NCBI GenBank assembly: GCA_900109485.1
Contig: FOAY01000004.1
Coordinates: forward strand, 248,001-312,000
Reading direction: 5' to 3'
Length of the DNA: 64,000 nucleotides
Origin: Kosakonia sacchari
Lineage (GTDB): Bacteria; Pseudomonadota; Gammaproteobacteria; Enterobacterales; Enterobacteriaceae
Shown piece by piece: positions 28,466 to 36,251 of the stretch (position 1 is the stretch's first letter; every line of letters begins with the position of its first letter). The notes beneath the pieces are model-generated. The model was not told the origin of the DNA and did not search any database. It saw only the letters and a list, made by a program, of their open reading frames with translations. The position numbers and the translations under genes are program-made.

Positions 28466-28827
28466 TCAAGCGTTATCCCCCAACGGCCTGGTCATTTGAG
28501 AAAATGCTCTCCCCTAACAACCAATACCACTACTGAGGCTCCCCACAACGACAGGCCTTACTCTCTGCGCTTCAGGATTAAATTTCACGCGATGCTGTTA
28601 TTCAGCGCTAATTTTTTGCGCGCGATTGCCGATGAATATGATGACTTAACTAAAAGCAGCAGACAGGGCGTGTAATCCAGGTACGCAATTTCACAAAGGA
28701 AACGACTAAACAAGGCGTTAGCGCAAAGCGCAACGCTGCGGCAAGCGCAAGCAATAATCAGGGAAGGCAGTTCCACAGAGAAGCATTGTTCTGGTGTTAC
28801 GGCAACGAACCACTAAAAAGAGAATGA
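28466..28827. other. intergenic region upstream of the receiver-domain gene
   Basis: About 360 bp with no convincing gene; a 63-codon minus-strand frame at 28585-28776 has no ribosome binding site and an implausible Cys/Leu-rich product. This region is where the promoter of the following three-gene operon should lie. It also marks the breakpoint of the truncated frame. No cspA-like sequence was seen, although E. coli K-12 carries cspA between yiaG and glyS. Confidence 0.45.
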
Positions 28828-29199
28828 ATGATGTCCAGATATATTCTGATTGTTGACGACAGCCGCCTGTCGCGCATGATTTCACGGCAGTTTGTCACAA
28901 ACCTGCATAACGACTGGAAAATTGACGAGGCCGGCACGGGCGAAGAGGCGATCGCTCTGGTCGCGACAACGGCGCCGTATCTGATCTTGCTGGACGTTAA
29001 TATGCCGGGCATTGGCGGGCTGGAGACGGCTTCGCGCATTCGTAAAAGCCACCCGCAAACCCACATTGTTCTGCTCACTGCCAATGTGCAGCATTCCGTG
29101 CAAACCGCCGCCGAAGAACTTGGCCTTGGCTTCCTGCCGAAACCGCTGAAAGAGCCGCAGCTCCATGCATTGCTGAATAGCCTGGAGACGAATTCATGA
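28828..29199 (+). CDS. stand-alone CheY-like response regulator
   Basis: A 123-residue single receiver domain. The acidic pocket Asp10-Asp11, phosphorylatable Asp56 (LLDVNMPG), Thr84 and Lys105 (LPKPL) are all present, so it should be phosphorylated. There is no output domain. An alternative ATG three bases downstream (28831) is equally possible. Its stop overlaps the start of the CheC-like gene (ATGA), and a PAS-GGDEF gene follows, so it probably acts within this operon. No histidine kinase gene is adjacent; the kinase partner must be elsewhere. Confidence 0.85.
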   Translation: MMSRYILIVDDSRLSRMISRQFVTNLHNDWKIDEAGTGEEAIALVATTAPYLILLDVNMPGIGGLETASRIRKSHPQTHIVLLTANVQHSVQTAAEELGLGFLPKPLKEPQLHALLNSLETNS

Positions 29200-29834
29200 A
29201 CGCGCTACCGGATATCAGCGATATCGAAGCCGACAGCCTGATGGAGATCTTCAACATTGGCGTCGGCCATGCGGCCGCGGCGATGAGCAATATCGTCAAT
29301 GAAGAAGTACGCATGTCGGTGCCAACCATCCGCTTTACCAACCGCTCGGAAGCCGCCGACGAGCTGGGCGCAGGCGTCTCGCTGTTTGGCATCAGCCAGT
29401 ATTATGAGGGCGCGTATGCCACGGAAGCGATTCTGATGTTTCCGGAAGCCGCCAGCTTTGAAATCGTACGCATGATGGTTGGCGATCTGATCCCCGCCCA
29501 CGAACTGGGGGAGATGGAACGCGAAGCGATGAGCGAAATCGGTAATATCGTGCTCAACGCCTGTGTCGGTACGCTGGCGAACATGTTCCAGAAAGAGCTA
29601 CAGGGCTCGCTGCCCGAGGTGCGCGTCGGCACCAGCAAGGAGATCCTCAATCCGGACAAAGATGAAAACGATCCGATAGTGATGATGCTGCGCATCGATT
29701 TTGCGCTGGAGCGCCAGCAAATTCAGGGATATCTCGCGTTTATCCTCGATATGTCCGCGCTGCAAGACTTACGTGAGCAAATCCGGCTTTATATCAACCG
29801 CATTGAGTCCGGTTGTGTTCCCGACGGAATGTAA
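29196..29834 (+). CDS. CheC-type phosphatase
   Basis: A 212-residue CheC/CheX/FliY-superfamily protein. The phosphatase consensus (D/S)-x3-E-x2-N-x22-P is met exactly by Asp13, Glu17, Asn20 and Pro43. A second centre has Glu114, Asn117 and Pro140 with correct spacing but Glu110 at the first position. These proteins dephosphorylate CheY-P. Classical E. coli and Salmonella chemotaxis lacks CheC, so its presence next to a lone receiver suggests it resets that receiver. It overlaps the receiver gene by 4 bp and ends 2 bp before the cyclase gene. Confidence 0.83.
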   Translation: MNALPDISDIEADSLMEIFNIGVGHAAAAMSNIVNEEVRMSVPTIRFTNRSEAADELGAGVSLFGISQYYEGAYATEAILMFPEAASFEIVRMMVGDLIPAHELGEMEREAMSEIGNIVLNACVGTLANMFQKELQGSLPEVRVGTSKEILNPDKDENDPIVMMLRIDFALERQQIQGYLAFILDMSALQDLREQIRLYINRIESGCVPDGM

Positions 29835-29836
29835 TC

Positions 29837-30793
29837 ATGAAAGATAAGTTGTTACTGGATGCATTTTCTGCGCTCAGCCTCGGCGTGATCATCGTTGATG
29901 CGCAATACCGCATTACGTTGTGGAACGCCTGGCTGGAAGCCCATACCGGTCTTGCCGCCAGCGAAACGCTGGGGGAGGATTTTTTTACTGTCTTTCCTGA
30001 TTTGCTGTATCACCGCGTGGGCGATGCTATCCATCAGGCAATTGGCCACAATTTATCGGCCCTGCTGTCGCAGTCGCTGCACCGTTCTCCGTTTCCGCTT
30101 TATGCCGAACCGGCGCGACCTGCCGCCCGGCTGAGCCAGGCCGTAACTATTGTTCCGCTGGGCGATGCTGAACGGTTTTGCCTGATCCAGATTGTGGACG
30201 TGACGGCCGCAGTCCGCCGCGAATCCCTGCTGCGCGATCAGGCGCATGAGCTGTTATCACAATCGCTTTCGGACGGTCTTACCGGCGTGGGCAACCGGCG
30301 TTACTTCGATCTCTGCATTGACCGCGAATGGCGCGCCAGCAAGCGCAACAACAAATCGCTGTCGCTGCTGCTTATCGATGTCGATCACTTCAAACGCTAT
30401 AACGATTGCTACGGCCACCAGCGCGGAGATGAATGCCTGCAACAGATCGCGAACGCCATGCGTAATGCGCTGGATCGCCCAAACGACATTCTGTTTCGCT
30501 ATGGCGGCGAAGAGTTCTGCGCCCTGCTGCCGGAAACGCGCTCCGCCGATGCGGTGGAAATTGCCGAACGGTTGCGCACCAGCGTTCAACTGTTGGATTT
30601 ACCCCACGCCAACTCGCCAGACGGCATTGTCAGCGTGAGTATTGGTGTCGCCAGTCACAACCAGCAACAGCACACAGAATACGGCCAGCTTATTCAGAGC
30701 GCTGATGACGCGCTGTACGTGGCCAAACGCGCTGGTCGCAACACGGTGCGCGTAAAATCCGCCACCAGACAACCGCGACCGGTTAAGAGCTGA
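29837..30793 (+). CDS. PAS-GGDEF diguanylate cyclase
   Basis: A 318-residue cytoplasmic protein with an N-terminal PAS domain (about 5-125; GVIIVDAQYRITLWN). The C-terminal GGDEF domain (about 140-310) begins SDGLTGVGNRRYFD. The active-site motif is GGEEF (223-227) and the inhibitory site RPND (214-217) lies five residues before it, so it should be an active, product-inhibited cyclase making c-di-GMP. No membrane helices. The ATG at 29837 was chosen as the start 2 bp after the CheC stop. A link to the PilZ-bearing BcsA in this window is possible but unproven. Confidence 0.88.
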   Translation: MKDKLLLDAFSALSLGVIIVDAQYRITLWNAWLEAHTGLAASETLGEDFFTVFPDLLYHRVGDAIHQAIGHNLSALLSQSLHRSPFPLYAEPARPAARLSQAVTIVPLGDAERFCLIQIVDVTAAVRRESLLRDQAHELLSQSLSDGLTGVGNRRYFDLCIDREWRASKRNNKSLSLLLIDVDHFKRYNDCYGHQRGDECLQQIANAMRNALDRPNDILFRYGGEEFCALLPETRSADAVEIAERLRTSVQLLDLPHANSPDGIVSVSIGVASHNQQQHTEYGQLIQSADDALYVAKRAGRNTVRVKSATRQPRPVKS

Positions 30794-30998
30794 TGGAGTG
30801 GGGCTATAAAAAATCCGCTCCGGCAGCGGTGGTGAAACGGTGCTAAGGCAATTTCTGGCGCAATGAACGAACGGGCATAAAGGCGATCTCCCTGATTTGT
30901 TAGCATAACCAGTAGATCATATTTTTCTATGCCCCTCTTTTTTTACCCGCTTATTACCGGGGATTTCAGCGCATGAAATCAGCATTAAGCGAAATACC

Positions 30999-31715
30999 TT
31001 ATGCTTGTCGCCAGCCTTTTTTTATGTCAGCCATGGCATCTGGCATAACGTCAGGCATACGCATCCAGCCTTTCGTATGCATATAGTCGATGCAGCGTTC
31101 TTTTACTCCCTCCGCTGCGCCAGAATAATAGCCAAATCCGACGCCATCTTCTTTTAATCCGAGATTTTGACAAACTTTATGCATTTCTGCGCTGACCACA
31201 TTATCCACCACAAATTTATCGGCACCAAGGCGCAGTACGCTTTCTGCTGCCGCAAAATGTAATAAATAAATGATGCCTCTGTGCTGCATTTCTATTGGCA
31301 AAAAGATATCCGAATAACCTAACGTGGAGGCGTTATTGTAATTGCCGTCCCGATCGGTCACGTACATACGCTGGATATAAGAAGATTCCACCCCCTTCCC
31401 TGACAAGTTTATTTTAAAGTCCAGTGTGTTTTGCTTATCGTTTTTTGCCACGCGAAAAATTTCAATATTTCCATGCCGGGGATGACGAAAATGAAATGAC
31501 CCGGCAAATAAATTTCTTTTTTCTGCTGAAATTGCGTGAATATTCTCACTTGTCGGTAAATCTACCGCCAGATTCTGTGGTGGATTTGACGTCGTCGCAT
31601 GCACATCCTGTGGCGATACTGTTTTTACCGCCGATGTCTCCTGAAGTTCTGTGGATTCTTCCGTTTGTGGGGAAATACAGCACAACTGGCGCAAACTCTG
31701 GGCAATAGTATACAT
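30999..31715 (-). CDS. orphan protein, possible GNAT-like fold
   Basis: A 238-residue protein, not recognised as a known family. The N-terminal 60 residues are Ser/Thr/Gln-rich and look disordered, with a Cys-Cys pair (LRQLCCISP). The remainder is folded and ends KGWMRMPDVMPDAM. The stretch GIIYLLHFAAAESVLRLGAD followed by a lone-lGL segment (CQNLGLKEDG) resembles the acetyl-CoA-binding half of GNAT acetyltransferases; this is a weak inference. The ATG at 31715 has GGAG at 9 bp, while one at 31724 lies directly against it. Its base composition is lower in G+C than that of the backbone genes, and it sits beside the microcin locus. A role as secreted effector or modifying enzyme is speculative. 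Confidence 0.5.
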   Translation of the reverse strand: MYTIAQSLRQLCCISPQTEESTELQETSAVKTVSPQDVHATTSNPPQNLAVDLPTSENIHAISAEKRNLFAGSFHFRHPRHGNIEIFRVAKNDKQNTLDFKINLSGKGVESSYIQRMYVTDRDGNYNNASTLGYSDIFLPIEMQHRGIIYLLHFAAAESVLRLGADKFVVDNVVSAEMHKVCQNLGLKEDGVGFGYYSGAAEGVKERCIDYMHTKGWMRMPDVMPDAMADIKKGWRQA

Positions 31716-32341
31716 AGCCGTCATCTCCGAAAATGGTCCCGTTTAAGCAGCTCCATTTAGTCTTATGAGTGGGCAACGCCATCAAAAAGTTCCAAAAGAA
31801 CTTATGATTGCGCGTATTAACATTATTTTTTACACGTAATCCATACGTTCCCTGAGGAATCACCCCCTACAAAGCCCATGAAAATAAAAGATAAAAAAAG
31901 CGGCCAACATTATAAAAACATAAAAGCTATGTATTTCCAGTATATAAGAAAAAGGCGAGCATCTGGAAAGCCATCAACTCTTTGAATATCAAAAACAATA
32001 AAATCAATCATCCAAAAAATGTAAAATGTGAATTATCTTATATTTACACTAAGACATAATAATTAGTTTTAAGACAGTTTTTATACTAACGCAGATAACG
32101 CTTTGAATGATGAATGATATATTATCAAAAATGTTATTATTTACATGCACTACAAATATAAAAATAGACGTTTATCCTTTTGATTTTCAAATAAAATGAA
32201 ACTATATTAAGCATATTCTTATTCTGTTTTCTGATATCAGAAAAATAGTGTACATTTTCTTTGCGCATTGTTGATTCATCTATTCACCTCTAATTAGCAA
32301 TGCCACCACCTTAATATGGTTAATTATCAATGAGGTTTAAA
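31716..32341. other. very AT-rich region upstream of the microcin gene
   Basis: About 620 bp, strongly AT-rich, unlike the backbone. It should contain the promoter of the microcin gene; TAATAT at 32312-32317 is a possible -10 box without a good -35. A 35-codon basic ORF on the plus strand (31878-31985, starting MKIKDKKSGQHYKN) has no ribosome binding site. No Fur box could be confidently drawn. No immunity-like membrane ORF was found on either strand. Confidence 0.5.
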
Positions 32342-32542
32342 ATGAATACTGTACGCGAACTGAATGTAGAAGAACTGGATATGGTTTCTGGTGCAGGTCT
32401 TGGCCCCATAGTAGGCGATGTAATTACTGGCATAGGGAACGCACTTGAGCCGACGGAAGGCATTCCAGTTGTTGGCGCGGTTACCGGTGCTGTTGACGGC
32501 ATTCTTGGTACAGTAGGCGGCATTGTCTCAGCCCTTCCGTAA
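32342..32542 (+). CDS. putative class II microcin precursor
   Basis: A 66-residue precursor. The leader MNTVRELNVEELDMVSGA fits the double-glycine consensus exactly: Leu at -12, Glu at -8, Leu at -7, Val at -4, Gly at -2 and Ala at -1. Cleavage after Gly17-Ala18 would release a 48-residue peptide beginning GLGPIVGD. The mature part has no Cys, no Lys or Arg, four acidic residues, and dense Gly-x3-Gly spacing (VVGAVTGAVDGILGTVGG), suggesting membrane-inserting helices. It lacks the Ser-rich tail of siderophore (class IIb) microcins. GAGG lies 9 bp upstream of the ATG. The exporter genes follow. The sequence was not recognised as a named microcin. Confidence 0.8.
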   Translation: MNTVRELNVEELDMVSGAGLGPIVGDVITGIGNALEPTEGIPVVGAVTGAVDGILGTVGGIVSALP

Positions 32543-32553
32543 ATAACCTACTG

Positions 32554-32577
32554 CCCGGCTAGTTTTCACTGGCCGGG
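32554..32577 (+). terminator. hairpin after the microcin gene
   Basis: CCCGGC (32554-32559) pairs with GCCGGG (32572-32577), loop of 12 nt, starting 11 bp past the stop. It is followed by AAAATAG rather than a U-run, so it more likely stabilises or attenuates the message between precursor and exporter genes than fully terminates it. Confidence 0.5.
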
Positions 32578-32697
32578 AAAATAGTTTCCGCAACAAAACA
32601 CGGCAAAAGGATTGCGAGGATTATTTTTGTGCACTGCATAATATTATATTTCACACTATCACAGTCTTATTATATTTAATTTTTCGCGAGATCAAAA

Positions 32698-32775
32698 ATG
32701 AATATTGCACGCCAATTAAGTGCAACCCGAGTCGCAAGGGGTTCCTGTGCCGATTTTATTCCAGCCCCCCCCTGA
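32698..32775 (+). pseudogene. decayed second microcin leader
   Basis: A 25-codon ORF starting MNIARQLSA and ending TGA after an eight-C run. Twenty of its first 27 bases match the start of the microcin gene at 32342, and similarity continues upstream (TTAATT...GAG...AAAATGAATA). The double-glycine site and core peptide are not preserved. It looks like a duplicated precursor gene that has lost its core. Confidence 0.5.
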
Positions 32776-32805
32776 ATTTAGAAATCAAGCAGAGACTTAA
32801 CAGTT

Positions 32806-34080
32806 ATGCTTTTTCGCAAAGAAGTTGCCGGGAATATCCGCTCACATCAATCCGGCCAGGTGTTGTTATTAACCGGCTGGCCGGTCTGGTTGACCATCAC
32901 AGTGACGCTGTTATTTATCGCCGCGTTATTACTGTTTTTAATTTACGGCAATTATACCAGGCAAGTTAATGTCAGCGGTGAAATCAACTCCTGGCCGCAC
33001 ACCACCGATTTATTCGCCCCCGAAGAGGGCGTTATTGCCCGCGTTTTTATCGCGCCGGGGCAAACCGTACGCGCCGGTGCCGCTCTTTATGAACTGGATG
33101 TCAGTAAAACATCGCCTTCCGGCAACCTCAGTTCCACCACGCTGGCGGTGCTGGAAAACCAATCCGTGCAGATTGATAAGGTACTAAGCAATATCGAGTA
33201 CAACCAACGCGTCACGCTGAATAGCCTGCAAAAACAGCTGGATCAACTGTCCCTCGAACGGCAAAAAACCGTGGCCATGGTGGACATCTCTGCTGAAGGC
33301 GTTAATGCCATGCGTTCCAGCATGAAGGACTATGAGCGATATCGCAGCCAGGGGCTGGTTACGACAGACCAGCAAAACAATCAGCGCTACCTTTTTTATC
33401 AGCAGATGAGCGTCTGGAATAGCCTCAGTTCGCAGATTGTTCAGCAGGATATGCAGATAAATTCTCTGCGCAGCGATCTGGTGACCCGCGCTGCCCAGTT
33501 TGACGAGCAGAAATCGCGCTACCTTCTGCAACAGGCAGATATTAAGCGGCAACTGGCTGAAGCGAACGTGAGTAAAACCCGTCTTATTACAGCGCCCGCA
33601 GCGGGCCATGTTTCGTCCTTAAATATCACTCAGGGGCAAATGGTCGCTGCCGGAGATGAAGTGGTGCAACTGGTTCCTTCCACGGGGATCCTGTTTCATC
33701 TGGTGCTGTGGCTGCCGGATGATAGCGTGCCTTATATCAAACCCGGAGAAAACATTAATATCCGTTATGCCGCCTATCCTGCGGAAAAATATGGACAATT
33801 CCCGGGGAAAATTATTTCCGTATCGTCAGCGCCGGTAACAGGTTCAGAGCTGAGAAAACGCGCCAGCATACCGCAATCACCAGGCAAAATATGGTTCAAA
33901 GCCGTGGTCGCGGTGGATAAAGAAAAACTACAGTGGCGGGGGAAAAGACTACCGCTGATCAGCGGAATGCAGGCGCAGGCCACCCTCTTTCTGGAAAAAC
34001 GTCCGCTATATCAATGGATGTTCTATCCCTATTACACGCTGAAAAACAGTATTTCGGAGCCAGTGAGTGACGAAACCTGA
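32806..34080 (+). CDS. HlyD/CvaA-family membrane-fusion protein for microcin export
   Basis: A 424-residue periplasmic adaptor. A short cytoplasmic N-terminus is followed by one membrane helix (about 24-47), a first lipoyl half (EEGVIARVFIAPGQTVRAG), a long coiled-coil region (about 105-255), the second lipoyl half (APAAGHVSSLNITQGQMVAAGD) and a beta-barrel domain. This is the layout of CvaA and MchE, which link the C39 ABC exporter to TolC. It lies 30 bp after the decayed leader copy and overlaps the ABC gene by 14 bp. TolC is not in this window. Confidence 0.9.
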   Translation: MLFRKEVAGNIRSHQSGQVLLLTGWPVWLTITVTLLFIAALLLFLIYGNYTRQVNVSGEINSWPHTTDLFAPEEGVIARVFIAPGQTVRAGAALYELDVSKTSPSGNLSSTTLAVLENQSVQIDKVLSNIEYNQRVTLNSLQKQLDQLSLERQKTVAMVDISAEGVNAMRSSMKDYERYRSQGLVTTDQQNNQRYLFYQQMSVWNSLSSQIVQQDMQINSLRSDLVTRAAQFDEQKSRYLLQQADIKRQLAEANVSKTRLITAPAAGHVSSLNITQGQMVAAGDEVVQLVPSTGILFHLVLWLPDDSVPYIKPGENINIRYAAYPAEKYGQFPGKIISVSSAPVTGSELRKRASIPQSPGKIWFKAVVAVDKEKLQWRGKRLPLISGMQAQATLFLEKRPLYQWMFYPYYTLKNSISEPVSDET

Positions 34081-36187
34081 GCTAAAACAACTACTTTTCC
34101 GCCTGCGTTTGACTCTACGGCACCGAATGCCGGTACTGCTGCAAACGGAAACAGCAGAGTGCGGGCTTGTTTCGCTGGCAATGATTGCTGACTGGTATAA
34201 CCTGCCGACGGATATCCATAATTTACGCCAGTATGGCGGTTTTTCTATCCGCGGCGCCAACCTGCGCATGGTGATGGATACCGCCGCGTCGATTGGCATG
34301 AAATCCCGCGCCCTGCAACTGGATATGGATAACCTCCCCGCCTTGAAATTGCCCTGCATTCTGCACTGGGATCTGAATCATTTTGTCGTGCTGGTCGCTA
34401 TTCGCCGGGGAAAGGTGGTCATCCACGATCCGGCAGCCGGGCGACGGATTATGGGCATGAAAGAGGTGTCGCTGCATTTCACCGGTGTGGCTCTGGAGCT
34501 GTGGCCTGCGGGTGAGATGAAACAGGACCCGCAACCGCACAACCGGCTTCGTCTGAGTACGCTCACTGGCCGTATTGCCGGGTTTGGCATTACACTGACC
34601 AAACTGTTCTGTTATTCAATATTGGTTGAATCTTGCGGTTTATTGTTGCCAGCAGGCATGCAGCTAATTATGGATCATGCTATTCCGGCAAACGACACAA
34701 GTTTATTGACCTTAATCTGTCTGGGGCTGCTTTTTTTTGTGCTGTTCAGAACCGGCATCAGTATGCTCAGAGGCTGGACATCTCTGGTGGCGAGCACGCT
34801 AATCGATATACAGTGGAAGGCCGGGTTATTTGAGCGCATGTTATCCCTTCCGTTAGCTTATTTTGAGAAACGTCGACTGGGGGATATTCAGTCTCGCTTC
34901 TCCTCGCTTGGAATATTGCGCACCACGCTCACTAACAATATCGTCAGCGCGATTATGGACGGGATTATGTCTGTCGGGCTGCTGGTGATGATGCTGTTAT
35001 ATGGCGGCTGGCTGCTGTGGATTGTGCTGGCTTTTTCCCTCACATGGGGAGGGTTCCGTCTGATGACTTATCCGGCCTGGCGCCGGGCTTCAGAGGAATT
35101 AATTGTTCGCGAGGCCCGCGCTGGCTCGCATTTTATGGAAACGTTGTACAGCATTAATACCATTAAAGCGCTGGGACTGGATAAACAACGCGCCCAGCAT
35201 TGGATAAATCTCAACATTGAAAGCGCTAATGCGACAGTACGCAAAACCCGTTATGAGATGTTATTTAGCGGAGGAAATATCCTGATCGCCGTGCTTGAGC
35301 AAATTTCTTTACTGTGGCTGGGCGCACATCAGGTAATAGACGGGCAGCTAACGTTGGGTATGTTTGTGGCGTTTAATACCTATCGCGGGCAGTTTGCCGA
35401 TCGCGCCAATAATTTACTGAATATGCTGCTTCAGTTACGCATGCTTTCCCTGCATAAAGAACGCGTGGCGGATATCGCCCATGCCGAAGCGGAAACCACC
35501 CTCAGTGAACATACCCGCCAACTGCTGGCGCCAGGGGAGCCAGCGGCGCTAACCCTACACAATTTATCTTTTCAGTATGATCCGTTTGTTCCCCCTCTGT
35601 TTAGCGAGCTGCACATGGAAATAAACGCCGGCGAAAGCGTGGCGATTATTGGCCCCTCCGGCAGAGGAAAAACCACGCTGTTGAAAATTATGGCTGGCCT
35701 TTTACAACCTACAGCCGGTGAAGTGCATATCAATGGCATGAACATACGAACCGCAGGGCTGCGGAATTATCGCGCATGTATTGCTTGCGTATTACAGGAT
35801 GATTCGCTGCTGGCCGGTTCCGTTGCAGATAATATCAGTGCGTTTGATCCGCAGCCTGACGAAAAATGGATGCAACACTGCGCGCAGCTAAGCAATATTC
35901 ACGCAGATATTATGCGCATGCCGATGGGGTATCAGACATTGATCAGCGAGCTGGGCGGCAGTTTGTCCGGCGGGCAGAAACAACGGTTATTGATCGCGCG
36001 GGCGTTATATCGCCGACCATCAATTTTATTTCTTGATGAAGCCACCAGCCATCTGGATACGGTAAACGAAGCGCAGATCAACAGCGCCATAAAATCATTG
36101 CGCATAACGCGGATTATTATCGCTCACCGCCCGTCCACTATTGCATCCGCAGACCGGGTAATTGATTTAAACGGGGGAAATAATTAG
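34067..36187 (+). CDS. C39-peptidase ABC exporter (CvaB/MchF type)
   Basis: A 706-residue bifunctional protein that cleaves double-glycine leaders and exports the peptide. The N-terminal C39 domain has Gln26, Cys32 (AECGLVSLAMI), His105 (LNHFVVL) and Asp121 (HDPAAGRR). A six-helix membrane domain follows (about 170-440). The ATPase has Walker A GPSGRGKTT, signature LSGGQKQR, Walker B ILFLDEATS and the H-loop IIIAHRPS. All catalytic residues are intact, so it should process the precursor at 32342. The start is GTG at 34067, with GGAG 7 bp upstream, inside the adaptor gene. Confidence 0.93.
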   Translation: MTKPELKQLLFRLRLTLRHRMPVLLQTETAECGLVSLAMIADWYNLPTDIHNLRQYGGFSIRGANLRMVMDTAASIGMKSRALQLDMDNLPALKLPCILHWDLNHFVVLVAIRRGKVVIHDPAAGRRIMGMKEVSLHFTGVALELWPAGEMKQDPQPHNRLRLSTLTGRIAGFGITLTKLFCYSILVESCGLLLPAGMQLIMDHAIPANDTSLLTLICLGLLFFVLFRTGISMLRGWTSLVASTLIDIQWKAGLFERMLSLPLAYFEKRRLGDIQSRFSSLGILRTTLTNNIVSAIMDGIMSVGLLVMMLLYGGWLLWIVLAFSLTWGGFRLMTYPAWRRASEELIVREARAGSHFMETLYSINTIKALGLDKQRAQHWINLNIESANATVRKTRYEMLFSGGNILIAVLEQISLLWLGAHQVIDGQLTLGMFVAFNTYRGQFADRANNLLNMLLQLRMLSLHKERVADIAHAEAETTLSEHTRQLLAPGEPAALTLHNLSFQYDPFVPPLFSELHMEINAGESVAIIGPSGRGKTTLLKIMAGLLQPTAGEVHINGMNIRTAGLRNYRACIACVLQDDSLLAGSVADNISAFDPQPDEKWMQHCAQLSNIHADIMRMPMGYQTLISELGGSLSGGQKQRLLIARALYRRPSILFLDEATSHLDTVNEAQINSAIKSLRITRIIIAHRPSTIASADRVIDLNGGNN

Positions 36188-36191
36188 CACC

Positions 36192-36222
36192 AAAAAATTG
36201 AGGATGCACCAGGCATCCTCAA
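36192..36222 (-). terminator. glyS terminator
   Basis: TTGAGGATGC (36198-36207) and GCATCCTCAA (36213-36222) form a perfect 10-bp stem. On the minus strand it is followed by six T (36197-36192), a classical rho-independent terminator for glyQS. It also bounds the microcin operon. Confidence 0.9.
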
Positions 36223-36251
36223 TGTGATCAGGCCAAAATATTACCGCGGCA

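Noticed and set aside
28585-28776. A 63-codon minus-strand Leu/Cys-rich ORF
   Set aside because: Poor start context and no family resemblance; likely chance.
31546-31863. A 105-codon minus-strand frame overlapping the orphan gene start
   Set aside because: Overlaps the orphan gene in another frame, has no ribosome binding site and shows no recognisable features.
31878-31985. A 35-codon basic ORF (MKIKDKKSGQHYKN start) as microcin immunity gene
   Set aside because: No ribosome binding site and no hydrophobic segment, unlike known immunity proteins; kept only as a weak candidate in the findings.
32150-32341. Fur box upstream of the microcin gene
   Set aside because: AT-rich stretches partly resemble GATAATGATAATCATTATC, but no alignment was better than expected in such AT-rich DNA.
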